From positions 124,001-188,000 of the forward strand of contig JABVXV010000031.1 in NCBI GenBank assembly GCA_013365325.1: 64,000 nucleotides of DNA. Direction: 5' to 3'. The notes under the pieces were generated by a model. The model was not told the origin of the DNA, ran no database searches, and saw nothing but the letters and a program-made list of their open reading frames with translations. A program made the position numbers and the translations under genes. Shown here in pieces: positions 52,440 through 64,000 of the stretch. Numbering within the stretch: position 1 is the first letter of the stretch; each line of letters starts with the position of its first letter. This DNA comes from Dipetalonema caudispina. Lineage: Eukaryota; Nematoda; Chromadorea; Rhabditida; Onchocercidae.

Positions 52440-53004
52440 ATGTCAATATCGGGAAAACCACTTGTGCTTACAAGAAGTATCACTCACCGGCAACAGCGAC
52501 TACCCTCTACTACAGAACTAACGATAACAACAAGTTCGAGCTCAAATTCAGGTCAGTAATATGTTCTATTTATTACTACTCATACCTATTTATGTTTACA
52601 TATATAAATCACTTGAAATCATTCGATGTGTATCCATTTTGCAAGTTATTTCTTCAAATCGGTAAATAAAAATGTTGAGTTAAACAGACTGTAAGTGGTT
52701 ATCCATGTTTGAAGATTAGCATTCAGCAGTTCCTACATTTGGTGTGCAGTTTCACCAGTTCAGGTGATATTACTGATATGATATTGTATTCAGGCAAAAA
52801 AATCTTTAAGAAGGTGTTCCGCAACTTTGGAGCATGATAAAACTTGATGCAAATTAAATCTCATATCCGAAAGGACAATTTTAAAGTCGACTTACTCTAT
52901 TCCATTAAAAAAGTAATTTTTTGTGAATTGATATTCATATCGAATCTTCAGGATCATTATCATCATCAACGCCTGCAACAATAGCAACAACTAGGCCTGA
53001 TTCA
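52440..53004 (+). CDS. Possible 5' exons of the Ser/Thr-rich gene
   Basis: Two candidate exons, 52440-52551 and 52952-53004. The first starts MSISGKPLVLTRSITHRQQ and ends in a Ser/Thr-rich run at a GT donor in phase 1. The second begins after TCTTCAG in the matching phase and continues Ser/Thr-rich (SSSTPATIATTRPDS). It then meets a weak donor TCA|GTTACA in phase 0, which agrees with the phase of the exon at 58290. The composition matches the downstream exons, so I infer one gene with a 5.3 kb intron. Alternatively this is a short separate gene: reading through the weak donor ends at a TAA about 100 bases on. Confidence 0.35.
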
Positions 53005-53304
53005 GTTACATTTCAAAAGCCTTTCAGCAACTTTATCGATGTTATAGTCGCTGCTTTCACCGTTAGTCGAATTTTGTTAATTTCAAAAATGACATCTATC
53101 GAGCTTATTTTATAAATTGAAGCATTTAAATGCTATAGCTGTGGAAAGTGAGTTGATAAAACGGAATTCTTAATGAAAATTGATGTTGAGCTAAATTGAT
53201 GCACTGTTCTTCTATCAATCTTGAACCCAAATCTTCTCAAATTTGATTTATCGACTTGTTAATTTTTAGGAATCCAACAAGTTACTAAAGAATGTTAATA
53301 CAAT

Positions 53305-53347
53305 TTTATAATGTAAAGTATACCGAAAGTATACCTTACATTATAAA
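53305..53347. repeat. Inverted repeat, 19-bp arms, 5-base loop
   Basis: Arms 53305-53323 and 53329-53347 differ at one position and surround the loop CGAAA. Each arm includes the hexamer GTATAC next to the loop. It would fold into a strong RNA or DNA hairpin. Confidence 0.85.
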
Positions 53348-54944
53348 GCTGTCAAAAAATTATGCCATAATAAATTTCCTTTGACTTTCTCGACAGAATT
53401 TTGTTTAACAACATTTTGATAAACAAAAGAAAATGTTTCGTATAAATTAATCTACAAAAACTACTTTTGATCTTGTTAAAACGAATTTGTGTTCTCGAAA
53501 TGCGAATCCATTATTGTTTAACTAAATAGAAAAGTGAAAAATTAAAAACGAAAGAAAAAAAACAACACAGATCAAATAAAGAAGATTTGACGCAATTATT
53601 ATAGCCTTAAAATTGCCGAAGAATGAATAAATCTCCTCAATAATTAAATGAATACAAATAGCAAATAATGTCAAACGAAATTAGCGAACTTCGAAAGCTC
53701 TTATTTTATTATTTTTAGAGTGAACTTAACAGCAAATATTTTTTGTATTTATCAGCAATAGAATCACTTTAACAACATTTACTAAATGCTCAGTCATAGA
53801 CCATTCCACGTCAACCACTTTTGAACTCTTCATTGTCCTCAATTAGGCTATCAATCAGAAGCATAAATTGTTTTCTAAATGTGTAAGCTTTTTTGGCATA
53901 TTCCAATAGACTTTGATATGGCCTTTTTGAAATTATCAAATAAAGTTGAAATTTTTATTTTTCCCTCTCTAATAGGAAGACGAAGAAAGAGGAAAGATAT
54001 GAAACTGAATGAAACCGTACATAATAACCAAAAGATAAAAAAATCGGATTCGAAAAGAAACTCACTCCTTCGATCCTACTTGTGGTTGCATTAAGAAATT
54101 GTGGTTGAGTTAATGTCGATGCAAAAATCTTATTAGAAAAGATGTAAATTGAAGTACAAAAAAAAAAAACTATCACCTAATTTTGTTTTTTTATTTTTTC
54201 ATAAAATATGATGACACCAAAACATTCTTCATTGCATTTAGTGATGAGAAATAACGACCTTACTGCCATTATTCACTTTTTGGAAGATGATTGCTGTATT
54301 CACCACAATCATCCTTTTCCTCTCTTCTGTCCATTTCAAAACAGTGCTAAAATTTGAAGACATCGATTTTTTTTTCTATTCAATTTATAGTTTATCATAA
54401 CTTTGTTTCTGAAATATAAAAATTACTAATTTTTATCGCTTCTTGGAAGCAACTTTTTTGAAACTTTTTATCTATAAGCTTTTAATTGCATTTTAAATAT
54501 TGGTTCCATATTATCTCATAATAAGAATCAAATAGACCAATTAGTCAATTTTCAATTGTATTAATCCTACAATATAAATGAATTCAATGAGAATTTGCCA
54601 TTAGTGGACGTCTTTCAATTGTAAATTAAAGGAGTTCTAAATTGGATATGAAATGAATTTCCTTCCTTTTATATTTAGAAAAAAGGATGTACATGCCTTC
54701 ATCTTTCTATTATCATTCACTTAGCAAAGAATGAAATAAATTTAATCCTCAAGATGTGATTTAGTCGAGAGTCCAATTCAGAGAAACTTTTTTGATCATT
54801 TTATTGTTTTATTTAGTTTTTCAAGCCTTAACTATCAATTATTGATAATTGTGGCTTTGTTTCTGAATCATGTTTTCCTAGAAAAAAATAAAATACATGC
54901 TTTTTTAAAACTTTCCCAAATACTACTAGTATCAAATATAGGAT

Positions 54945-55034
54945 GATATGGCTATAGGCAATTGCAAGATTTATTATCATAGGCCATTTGATATGGTTGT
55001 AGGCTACTACAAGATTTATCAGCATAGGTCAATC
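54945..55034. repeat. Tandem duplication, two 45-bp units
   Basis: Units 54945-54989 and 54990-55034 share GATATGG, TAGGC, CAAGATTTAT and CATAGG at the same spacing, with about a quarter of positions changed. It is an old local duplication. Confidence 0.75.
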
Positions 55035-58000
55035 CAAGCTGTATTCCTACTGAATGGAAATTTTTGAGAAAAGTTATCAAATTTCTTCTGCACTCTATGC
55101 GCTATTTTAACCGTATGTGAGCTTATTGCTTTTAACTAAGAGGAATTTTCCTATGAATAAAAAAAAACGTAAACCAAAGTTGAAATCTTTTGTTGACAAT
55201 GTTAACAATATAGTGAGTCTATAATTGTCAATTATACTTCTGACTTTGCAACAGTAAGCTAATATGACAAGGGATTACTGTAACACCCTATTCATTTTCA
55301 TACTGTTTGATAAATTAAAGGAAGCAATTAGAGAGCATTTTGTTCATTCAAATTAGAAATAATCAATCATGATCATTTCCCACGATTTCCTATTTAAGGA
55401 TCATTTTCCTTTTTGCTCACTTCTATGTATTTTAACGAAACACAAAAAAATTCCATCAGTTTAAGAATTGATGACATGGGAGTAATTACTACTTTTTCCT
55501 GTTTCTTCATCCCTTCTTTCATCGTTTATTTGTGCAGTCCTTATCAACACAACTGACAGGTCCATACTTTTATATCACTTTATCTTTACTTTTATTAGAG
55601 AAATTGAAATTTTTAAACGTCTAATCATGTCTCAAATGCTTGTGGAAAGTAATTCATATTTGATTCGTGGAAAAGTTAAATTCGTCTTTTCGTTTTCTCT
55701 CCTCCTTTCCATTCAATTACATTATAATCGCTGTTTTTACTGCCATCTATTTCATTCAATTAACTTGGTGACTTGAATTTCAATCAATTTTCATTTTAAT
55801 TGATTATGGATAGGAATTGATGGCACTTTATTCATAGTTTTTCTAAATTTGTATATTGATTTTTTAACTTCCCTTATCATTGAATGCTACTTTCCGTCAC
55901 CTCCAGAAATAATTTCCTCCGATAAGTTAACATAAACTTTTGACTTTTCTATCTTTTTCTTTTTCGAACTTACAATGATAAAGCAAACAACGCTCATCAC
56001 AGCATGTTATTCAACTGATTAGAAAGTCCTGTAATGTATGAAAGTTCTAATCAATATACGGAATGCCAAAAAAAAGAAATGATAAATGATACAAGGACAA
56101 TATTAGCAGTATCAGTGTTGCTGACAGTTGCGATAATTCACTGCAGATCATTGTACAATTAAGAAATTCTTAATATTTGTAATTTTTAAATATTTTATTA
56201 CTGATAATTTTGGATAATGTTGAGAAGATTATTGCTGTTTTATGCAAAGTTATTTCAGAAATTTAGATTCTTACTCGATTTTTTAGTGACATTATACCAA
56301 TTCAAAATTTAGCAATTAGAATTGTAGAAAGGGATTTTTTAATTCCACACTGTTAATTTATGTCAAAATTCTTCTTATGTTCTAAAAATTTCGAGAAAAA
56401 GATTTCTGACGTAATTAATAAACTATTCTAAATAGAAGAAGCACAAAACGACAATTAGCAAAATCTTTCCCGTTCATTTTTCTTTGACCTTTTTTTTACT
56501 GTAACAGTGTGTCCTCTTTTATAAAATGGTAAAAAAATGAGGAGAATAATTGTGTACAATTCTATTCTCACAAAAAAGATCAGAAATACTTCATATTTAT
56601 GAAATTCTTCAAAAATTTTTCCAGCGCTAATTTTTTTAAATGCAAAATTCATTCTTTCACGGTAACAATTCCTTGTATTATTACCAATGTATTCTTATGT
56701 CACTAATATGACAGTATCGCTGATACAGAGAAACTGGTCATTTGAAATCATTGGGATTTACCGCATTCTTTTCTTGAAGATGCTTTTCAGATTCATATTC
56801 ATTTCTGAAGATTTCCATTGCATCCCAACATTTATAAATTTCCAGCTTTCTTCTTTGGTTAATTGTAAATGTATTCGAGAGCTTTTTTAGATTGCTTTAA
56901 TTATGTCCTCTCCTAGTAACTTCATCAAATTTCACTGATTACTTTTAATTTCTTTAAAATGTAACCTTTTTCACTTTCCTTCAATTCACCCATTAAATCC
57001 TTTCTCTGCACTTAATATAAATTCCACTAATTATCAAATTATAATAATCATTGCCTTATTTTTCCTCATTACTGTTTATATTTTCTACCATATATAAAAA
57101 CGTCTTTGCAAAAATTTAACTTCCAATTCATTCGAGGAAAGTAAATTAAACGTCTTGGGATAGTATATTAGAGTAATCGTGAAAAGTGATTGCTAGAAGC
57201 TAGAACGAATGCAAAGTTCTAGTTCAAAGTCGTTAAATATTTGTTAATTAGGTGAAATTAATTTAACTTTCGACCTTTTCTCGAATTTTATGCCGTCTAG
57301 TATTTTTTTATGAGTACATTTATATGGTTTCCATAAGTTAAGTAATATTTCTTCCTACTTGGTATAATTGTTAGCCTTTTGAAGTTAATACCATACATTG
57401 AAAGTATAATTGTTATATTTAATCTGCAATAATATCAAAAGCTCTTATCTGTTAAATCGACATCTATAATTGGTTTCCCAAGGATACGCGTAAGGTATTA
57501 TTGATTTCATGCGACATTACCTATTTCAAGTTTTAATAGACATGACATGATATATCGCCTACGGCAGTATGCTTTTCATTTAATATCAGTCACTTTTCGA
57601 GTAAAGAGAGGAAGAAGAGGAAAAGGAAAGAAGTTGCGTTTTTTTTTTTTCAATACATTTTGTTTACAACTGCAAGAATTTCCATGCAGCTGTTTGTATC
57701 TCTGCATATTACATCACCTGTTTTATTTCTTGTAGAAAGAATATACATTTTAGAAAATATGAAAATAACAATCATTTAGCAGCTTGGACTACTTCTATTC
57801 AAAATGAAAATGTTGTGAAAGTGAATACTTCTCCTACAATATTTCATCATCCCGTGATTCAGCCCATCTATATTTTGATATTATTTTACAACATTTTGAT
57901 TTTCGACAATTTTGTTTTTTTATGTTCAGCAAAATAAAATTCATCATAGTAAATCATATTTTATTCCATATGGTTAATAATAATTAGCAGGTACAAATAA

Positions 58001-58289
58001 TGATGCTGATAATAATAGCATTTGCATAGCCCACTAGAAAATTCCACGCAAAGGTTTTAGAATTTCTTCCATACAGCTGTTTATTCAGAATCTAGAAATC
58101 GTACAGGTTTTTTCTTTCGTCCTTTTTTTATCTCTTCATCTTTTATTTTTCAATTAGATTATAGAACGATGAGAAAAGGAGCAAAAAGAGAAGCTTTAAA
58201 AAATATCTAATTTAACACCGTCTGTACAACATCTTGCAAAATACATGTGGAATTTGAAATTAAATTCATTGATATTATGCAACTTTTAG

Positions 58290-61200
58290 GCATTGTTACT
58301 AGCATGGCGCTTGCTTCTTTTCAATGGAGAAAATGAAAGGAATGAGGTATCAGTAGGCCTGAATCAAAAGGATGATGGTTCACCGATAAAAGATTTCAAT
58401 AGTATAAGCGCTAGTGCAACTTCCGCTACCACATCTATCGCTGCGGCTGCTATGGAGTCATCATCAATAGAATCACTAAAGGCGTTGCTGTCGACAGATA
58501 GCATTTCAGACGATCGAATATCTCTTGCTGCCACTGGGCACCAGCAACATTTCTTAACGGAATCACAGCTCGTTCCGCAATGTTCCAGTCCGCAAGATAT
58601 TGAATATTTCCTACGTTATGGCAATAACACCTATAACACGGAGCGCTATTTGCTCGCCATACCAGAACTTGAAGTTAGTTTCATTTTGAGACTTAATTTT
58701 ATTGACACAATAAAATTTCAGTTTTTCATGAAGCTGAATTATAGAAATATTATCCGTTGATGCAGGTGATTAAAGGTAAATATATTCGATTACAAATGAA
58801 TGTTTTTTGCATTGGAAGCATTTAGAGACATTACAGCATGCTCCTCCTGCTGCTATCAAAATGCATTTTGGAAAGGGAAATATGATTCAATATAAGTAAT
58901 GGAGAATTGCTTTCTTACTCTTAGTTATTTTCGAAATATTTCTTCAATTGTTGTTTGTTAATGTCTCAATGCTTCGATAATTCGGGTCATTTCTCATTAG
59001 CTAACATCATTTTTGACCCTTTCGCATTCAACCGTTTTTTTATTTAACTTAAACAATGAACTAATTGTTGCATTGTTTTAGTTTATTTTTTAATAACTCA
59101 GTATTTAATTACTTCAGCTATGTGTTTAATATATTGCCGACTTTTGAATTTCTCAGATTTAAGTATTTGATTCACTTTGATCAAAGAAAAATGAAATTTT
59201 TCGAAAATTTTGAAATCAACTCGAATCAATTAAGTTAGGATATGGAACGACGAGAGTGTATTAAAACTTATGCACAAACATTTCTGATGAAAATGTGTTT
59301 AAGCCTAAAAGTTGCTCGTACAACTTTCCTAATTGAAATATTATGAAAATAAAACTCTTGGCTCAGTAATATTGATTAACACCAAAAGATTATATGTTAT
59401 ATTGGCCAAAAAGAAGTAGTAACGATGAGAAATGATCGGATAAGCCATTACGCTTTTAATTATTCTGTACCGGTGATCTAAAATGCAATTAATAGCGAGA
59501 GAGAGAGAGAGATTTGGCATATTGTCATTCCAATGTCATCATGAATCTCGACTCGACTGTACCTGTTCTGCACTACCTTATCAGTAATCTATGTATTTCC
59601 GGCGTAAAATAAGTAATAATAAGAAATTTCAAGCAAAAATGAACCGAACTGCCAGTTTTGCTTGAAATTTAATTTTTATTATTACTTGTTTTACTCCTAT
59701 AATGAGCGTATGGCGAGGCAGTGATGAAATACTTGGATAGCCATTACTAAATATACAATGGGAACAAGTTTACTATGCCAAGTTAATTTTTAATATTTCC
59801 AGCTAATTCAGGCAAATTTACGCTTTATCCCGAATAGCTCCAACAACGCTTGGAACATATGTTTAACTTCTTATAGGTATTTGGTTGTAAATTCAAGTAT
59901 TCTATTATGAATATTTTATTTAATACACTGGACAGCTGAAATATTGACGAGACATTGTAAAGGTTACCGTTAATAAGCATAACAGAATGATGCAGGTGTG
60001 TAATGGACATTTTAGCCTGATAGAGCGGACATCAAACACCTGAAGGTCAACATCCAATAGCTAATATTGTTGACATTGAATGAAGAACAGTAATACATTG
60101 GGACATAAACCTAATATTTCCCTTTCTATTTAGTTACCTGTTGATGAATTTCTCAGATGCTCAGGCTTTTATTTCTCATTGAAAGCATTAGCTATCCCTG
60201 TAGTATCAGTAGTTAATTTTTAAGTAATGTTTAGATTCTCAGATTCAGAAACTTTTCTTTTGTTTCGTACTGTCATCTATCTTCCATTGATTAAAGAAAC
60301 TGTTTCAATCTTTTATTGATCAAAGAAAGCATTGTATTTTCTGAAACAACAGGAAAATCTTTTCCCTCCTCATTCCCTATCTACCTATCTTACCTGTACA
60401 GTTAAAATTCTTAGTATCCATTGACTGTCATTGCCATCGTTGACATTGTGATAGGAGTGACTTCATTTGTTTACACTGCACGAAATCGCTATGAAACTTT
60501 GTGCTTTTCTAAATAATCATTTCTTACGAAAGTAGGAAAAATATTCATTTTTATATTTCATAAATGTTGGATATCAGCCGATAAACTATATTGTTGTATA
60601 GCTAATTAATAATAAGTTTAAGTGATTTATCAACGAATGCCGAAAGTCTTCTACATTGTAAGTGGAAGTTTTCATCAATATGTATTCAATCATTATGCTG
60701 AATTTATTAAGTATTGAAGATTCCTCTTACTACTATTACTTTTCTGCGCTCAAAAATGTTGTAATCTTTGATAAAGTCGGAATCGATTTTCTTTTTTTTT
60801 TTTTTTGAAACTCCAAGTTACAACTTATGAATAACAATGTTTTTTTTCGAAAAAAGGCATATTTTTTTGAGTTTAATGATTTGGAATTAAAGTCCCCAAA
60901 TTGGTTAAATTGGCATGTGTGGAATTTCTACAAACTTACAATTAAGATCTTTTGAAAATGGGCTCAAATTTTCAAACTTTCCTAAAACGAAAAGGAGGAG
61001 CATAGGGTGGTAAAAGAAGAAGAATAGGGTGGCACAACTTTTTTTTTTTGCAACAGCAACCGAAATTAAACTGTCCGCAAAAAAGTATTTATTTCTAATT
61101 CGGAGTCGACATTATACCCCCATCGGCAATGTCCTTGAATCTCAGTAGTTCTTCTCTTCGCTAACCCCTCTCTCCTCATTCTTCTTTATCATTTCGATTC

Positions 61201-63919
61201 CCAATTTGAAAATTTTACATGAATGGGCAAAATATTTGCACGGATGACTCAGCAATGGTTTTGAAAACAATTTAGGATGAAAGCAAAAGTTGTTGTGATG
61301 ATTGCTGTATCCTTCGAATTTGCTTTTTAAAATTTCAATTTCTTCATTTCTAATGGTGCAGAAGCTTTGTCCTCATTTGTCGGGAAGCTTTTCGGAAGTC
61401 TTTAAATAATTTTTGAAATTTGATAGCATGACAGCTTTTTTTGACCTTCTTTACAGATTCAATTATGTTGGGATCTTGAATTTTAAGTGAATCACAACAA
61501 TTGTGCTACAGAACAACAGATCCGTGTATCTTCATTGATTGATCTTATACTGATTCCGACTGAACAGCAAACAAAAAAGAATTTAACTATCATTTGTTGT
61601 TTACCTTTCTTTTCATTTCCATAAAAATAGCTTTGCAATTATTCTAACCTATTGTGTGTATGCATGCCATGTGTGGGTACATGGGTACGGTATGAAGGTC
61701 GAGACATTCTCAGGAAAAAGGAGGGGATGGAGGACATCGCTTGATTGATCACCTCAGTGTAACCTTGGTGACCTGTGACCTTTATTCCTCTGTCTTTTTA
61801 CGACATACAATTTGATATTTACAGGAAGAGAACGACGAATTGTGCGGTAGTCAGAGGAGTAGTTCATCATCATCACTACGTGCTCCAACTGCTATACCTA
61901 ATACTTCGTTTGGCTCAAGAACTGGCACCCGACCAGTATCGTCAAATTCCAACCCGTCTATTTCACCCAGTACTGCTACTGATTATGTTCCGGACTTAAT
62001 TGATTACGACGAGCCTTCAAATTTATCTTCGGTTAATCTCAACCAAAATCCCGATCCTAAACTTTTCTCTTCAAGTCAGGCCATTTTCACTGATTCATCA
62101 TCACACTCAATAATTTTAAGTCGACCTGCATCTAAGCCTGCATTAGCGATACCACATCCTACAATACCGCCACCATCTCCACCACTTTCATCGCTAAAAC
62201 CTTTGTCATCGTCACCTCCTATTTCACCACAACCGCAATCAGGGGAAATTTGGAGTTCCCCATCTTCATCAGCAGGAACAAAAGTAACAACAACGACTAC
62301 AGCTGGACATCTGACATTTGATATTCCAGGTGAATAGATACCATTCGCTTAGGAAATTGGATTTACTGATCCAATTTGAATTTTATCATTCGTTTTGTAA
62401 GAGCTGGATAAATGTATGTTTCTTATAAATTATTCAAGACTTTGCAGTCGCTTATAATTGTTCAACTTTTCAAACTTCACTATATTTTAAAAAATTGAAA
62501 TTCAGGCAAATGTTGACAATTTTGTCTGGTACAATTTCTCATTAGATTCCATCAAATCATCTCTGTTTGAGGTTTACCAGCAATCGATTCTGAAGATACT
62601 GACATCAACGACTATATAAATCTCGAAATTTTACATAGTGCGCCAATAAATACTGCCATTATCGCTCATAATCTCAATAACAGTAGTGGAAATTGCTCTA
62701 CGGCGGTAAGCTAATTCATTTTGTGTAAACTACGATTATACACATCCCTTCTGCCAGTTCCTGTTTATGGTTAGTATTTCCTAACTGAGTGAAATTCATT
62801 CAAATCTTTCCTGAACGATGTTAAACTAATCAAGGCTATCAGTAATTTTTCCAATCATCATTTCCCTCTCTCTCTCTCTCTCTTTCTTATCGAATGTTTC
62901 TGTTATCTGTTATCAACTAGAAAATGGTAAAGAAGAAACGAGTGTCCTTTGCACATTCGATCAATCGACATTTGTAACTCTTTTTTCGATCACAGTATAA
63001 AAATTAGTCTAACTGAAATAATTTCGGTTGACATTATAAGAGAATATTAAAATGAACATGAATCATTAGAGAGTACTATTAACTCCTACAAATCTGTTGT
63101 TACAACAAAAATACGTCCACAGCGCCATCCATAAGAGCAATAGCGTGCCACCATGCAGTAGCATCCATAATACGATGATACATCCACCAATTCAGAGGGT
63201 TTCAAATATCGAACGGTTGCTCATAGGATAATGTGCTATCTTCTCTTCAACATATGTATAGTTTTATGGAAAAGTTTAGATTAAAAATTCTCTTCATGAA
63301 GCGTGAGGATTGATACTATCTGAATGTTGTAAAGGAAATGCTAATACATTTTGTCTAATATCCTTCTATTTAAAGAAAATCGGATGAATGGAAATTTCAG
63401 TTGTTATTCAATTAAATTGAGGGAAATTTCATTCGAATTACTTTTACTTGTAGCTCAGCGATTAGGAAAGACAGGAAATAGAACAGATTTATAAAAGTCG
63501 TTGAAGATCTTCACTTATGCTAATAGACATTATGTTTAAAGTTTACGTCTACAGTGTTATAAAATCTTTTCGCACTTGAAATGATTTTCGTTTTTTCCTT
63601 CTTTAATTGTACAGAAGTTCATTTTAATAATACTTTTATAAAATTTGCTTCCTACTATCTAAAAAAAAAAATGCAGCCGCGATTTGTGGTAATTTTAATT
63701 TTTGTCATACAAAAATTAGCATTTCCGGGTTGAATGTATTTTTTTTTCTTTTCAGAATAAATTAACGAATTTTACACAACAAGATAAAATGAAACGAATT
63801 ACTGATATTGTCTCTCCAATCAATAGTGCTCCTACTTCGTCATTGATGGATCAGTCGAATTTTCGGGATCGTGACCAAAATGAAATAGTTGTTAATGGAT
63901 TACTGGACACTGTCACGAA
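58290..63919 (+). CDS. Ser/Thr/Pro-rich protein of unknown family (partial, continues past the window)
   Basis: Four phase-compatible exons: 58290-58673, 61825-62329, 62581-62705 and 63756-63919, about 393 residues in the window. The first begins with a hydrophobic run (LLLAWRLLLF), then a Ser/Ala-rich region, and ends with DIEYFLRYGNNTYNTERYLL followed by AIPELE, the most ordered-looking part. The 505-bp second exon begins EENDELCGSQRSSSSSS and continues Ser/Pro-rich, with PPPSPPLSSLKP and SSPPISPQP. Later exons are polar, with acidic (IDSEDTDINDY) and basic patches. The last donor at 63920 sends the gene off the right edge. The junction ELE-EEND suggests a short coiled coil. I do not recognise the family. 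Introns of 3.15 kb and more are much longer than those of the other genes here. It could be a scaffold or regulatory protein, which is inference only. Confidence 0.7.
59497..59512. repeat. (GA)8 microsatellite
   Basis: Sixteen bases of alternating G and A inside the long intron. A (CT)9 tract in a later intron of the same gene, at 62866-62883, is its inverse complement. Confidence 0.85.
59604..59694 (+). repeat. Long foldback hairpin, about 35-bp arms
   Basis: The left arm 59604-59638 pairs with the right arm 59656-59694. The 15 bp next to the loop are perfect. After a small asymmetric bulge, a further 19 bp pair with one G-U wobble. The loop is 17 bases and the total is about 91 bases. This geometry resembles a microRNA precursor or the relic of a small foldback element. 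Confidence 0.8.
62866..62883. repeat. (CT)9 microsatellite
   Basis: Alternating C and T in the intron between 62705 and 63756. Confidence 0.85.
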
Positions 63920-64000
63920 GTAAGTTTACTGATTATTTATTTTGAAATTTTATCTTTTTAGCTTTGTAGTGTGTAAGCTATTTGACCAAAACAGTTTGGA

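Larger units (their letters stand above)
53005..58289. other. Long AT-rich stretch, inferred intron
   Basis: No coding exon seen in 5.3 kb. It contains the 19-bp hairpin at 53305-53347 and the 45-bp tandem duplication at 54945-55034. Several T-rich tracts are present. It is an intron only if the exons at 52440-53004 belong to the downstream gene. Confidence 0.45.
58674..61824. other. Long intron of the Ser/Thr-rich gene
   Basis: 3.15 kb without a supported exon. It contains (GA)8 at 59497-59512 and the long hairpin at 59604-59694. Confidence 0.6.

Overview
The window is AT-rich nuclear DNA of a nematode, most likely a spirurid or filarial (clade III) worm. The evidence is multi-exon genes with introns of mostly 100-600 bp bounded by TTTCAG-type acceptors, probable spliced-leader acceptors a few bases before several start codons, and secreted nematode-type fatty-acid-binding proteins. 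I cannot name the species. All gene models below were spliced by hand from the sequence. Exon phases join without frame breaks, and the predicted lengths agree with the known families.

Layout. 1-3930: nearly empty, with a possible last exon of an upstream plus-strand gene at the left edge. 3931-12640: three tandem minus-strand fatty-acid-binding protein genes with the same four-exon structure. 13772-20960 (+): importin-7/8. 21806-24910 (-): PP4 regulatory subunit 2. 26606-31675 (-): mitochondrial polynucleotide phosphorylase. 33163-34931 (-): a LAMP-family lysosomal membrane protein. 36146-38026 (-): splicing factor SF3A2. 39255-43096 (+): DNAJC3/P58IPK co-chaperone. 44952-49195 (-): a GK5-like FGGY carbohydrate kinase. 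49196-63919: a gene-poor, very AT-rich stretch. It carries a Ser/Thr/Pro-rich plus-strand gene of unknown identity that runs off the right end and has unusually long introns, plus several foldback and tandem repeats.

Apart from the lipid-binding array, the genes are unrelated conserved housekeeping genes (nuclear import, PP4 signalling, mitochondrial RNA decay, lysosome, splicing, ER stress, sugar or polyol phosphorylation). Gaps between neighbours are about 0.8-1.9 kb, so I see no compact operon. I found no rRNA, tRNA, CRISPR, recognisable transposase or viral gene, and no new multi-gene system. The best leads are small ones: a probable GC-AG intron and a lost ligand-binding arginine in the fatty-acid-binding array, an Asp-to-Cys change in the FGGY kinase, a possible alternative C-terminus in PPP4R2, the unidentified Ser-rich gene, and two strong hairpins near or inside its long introns.
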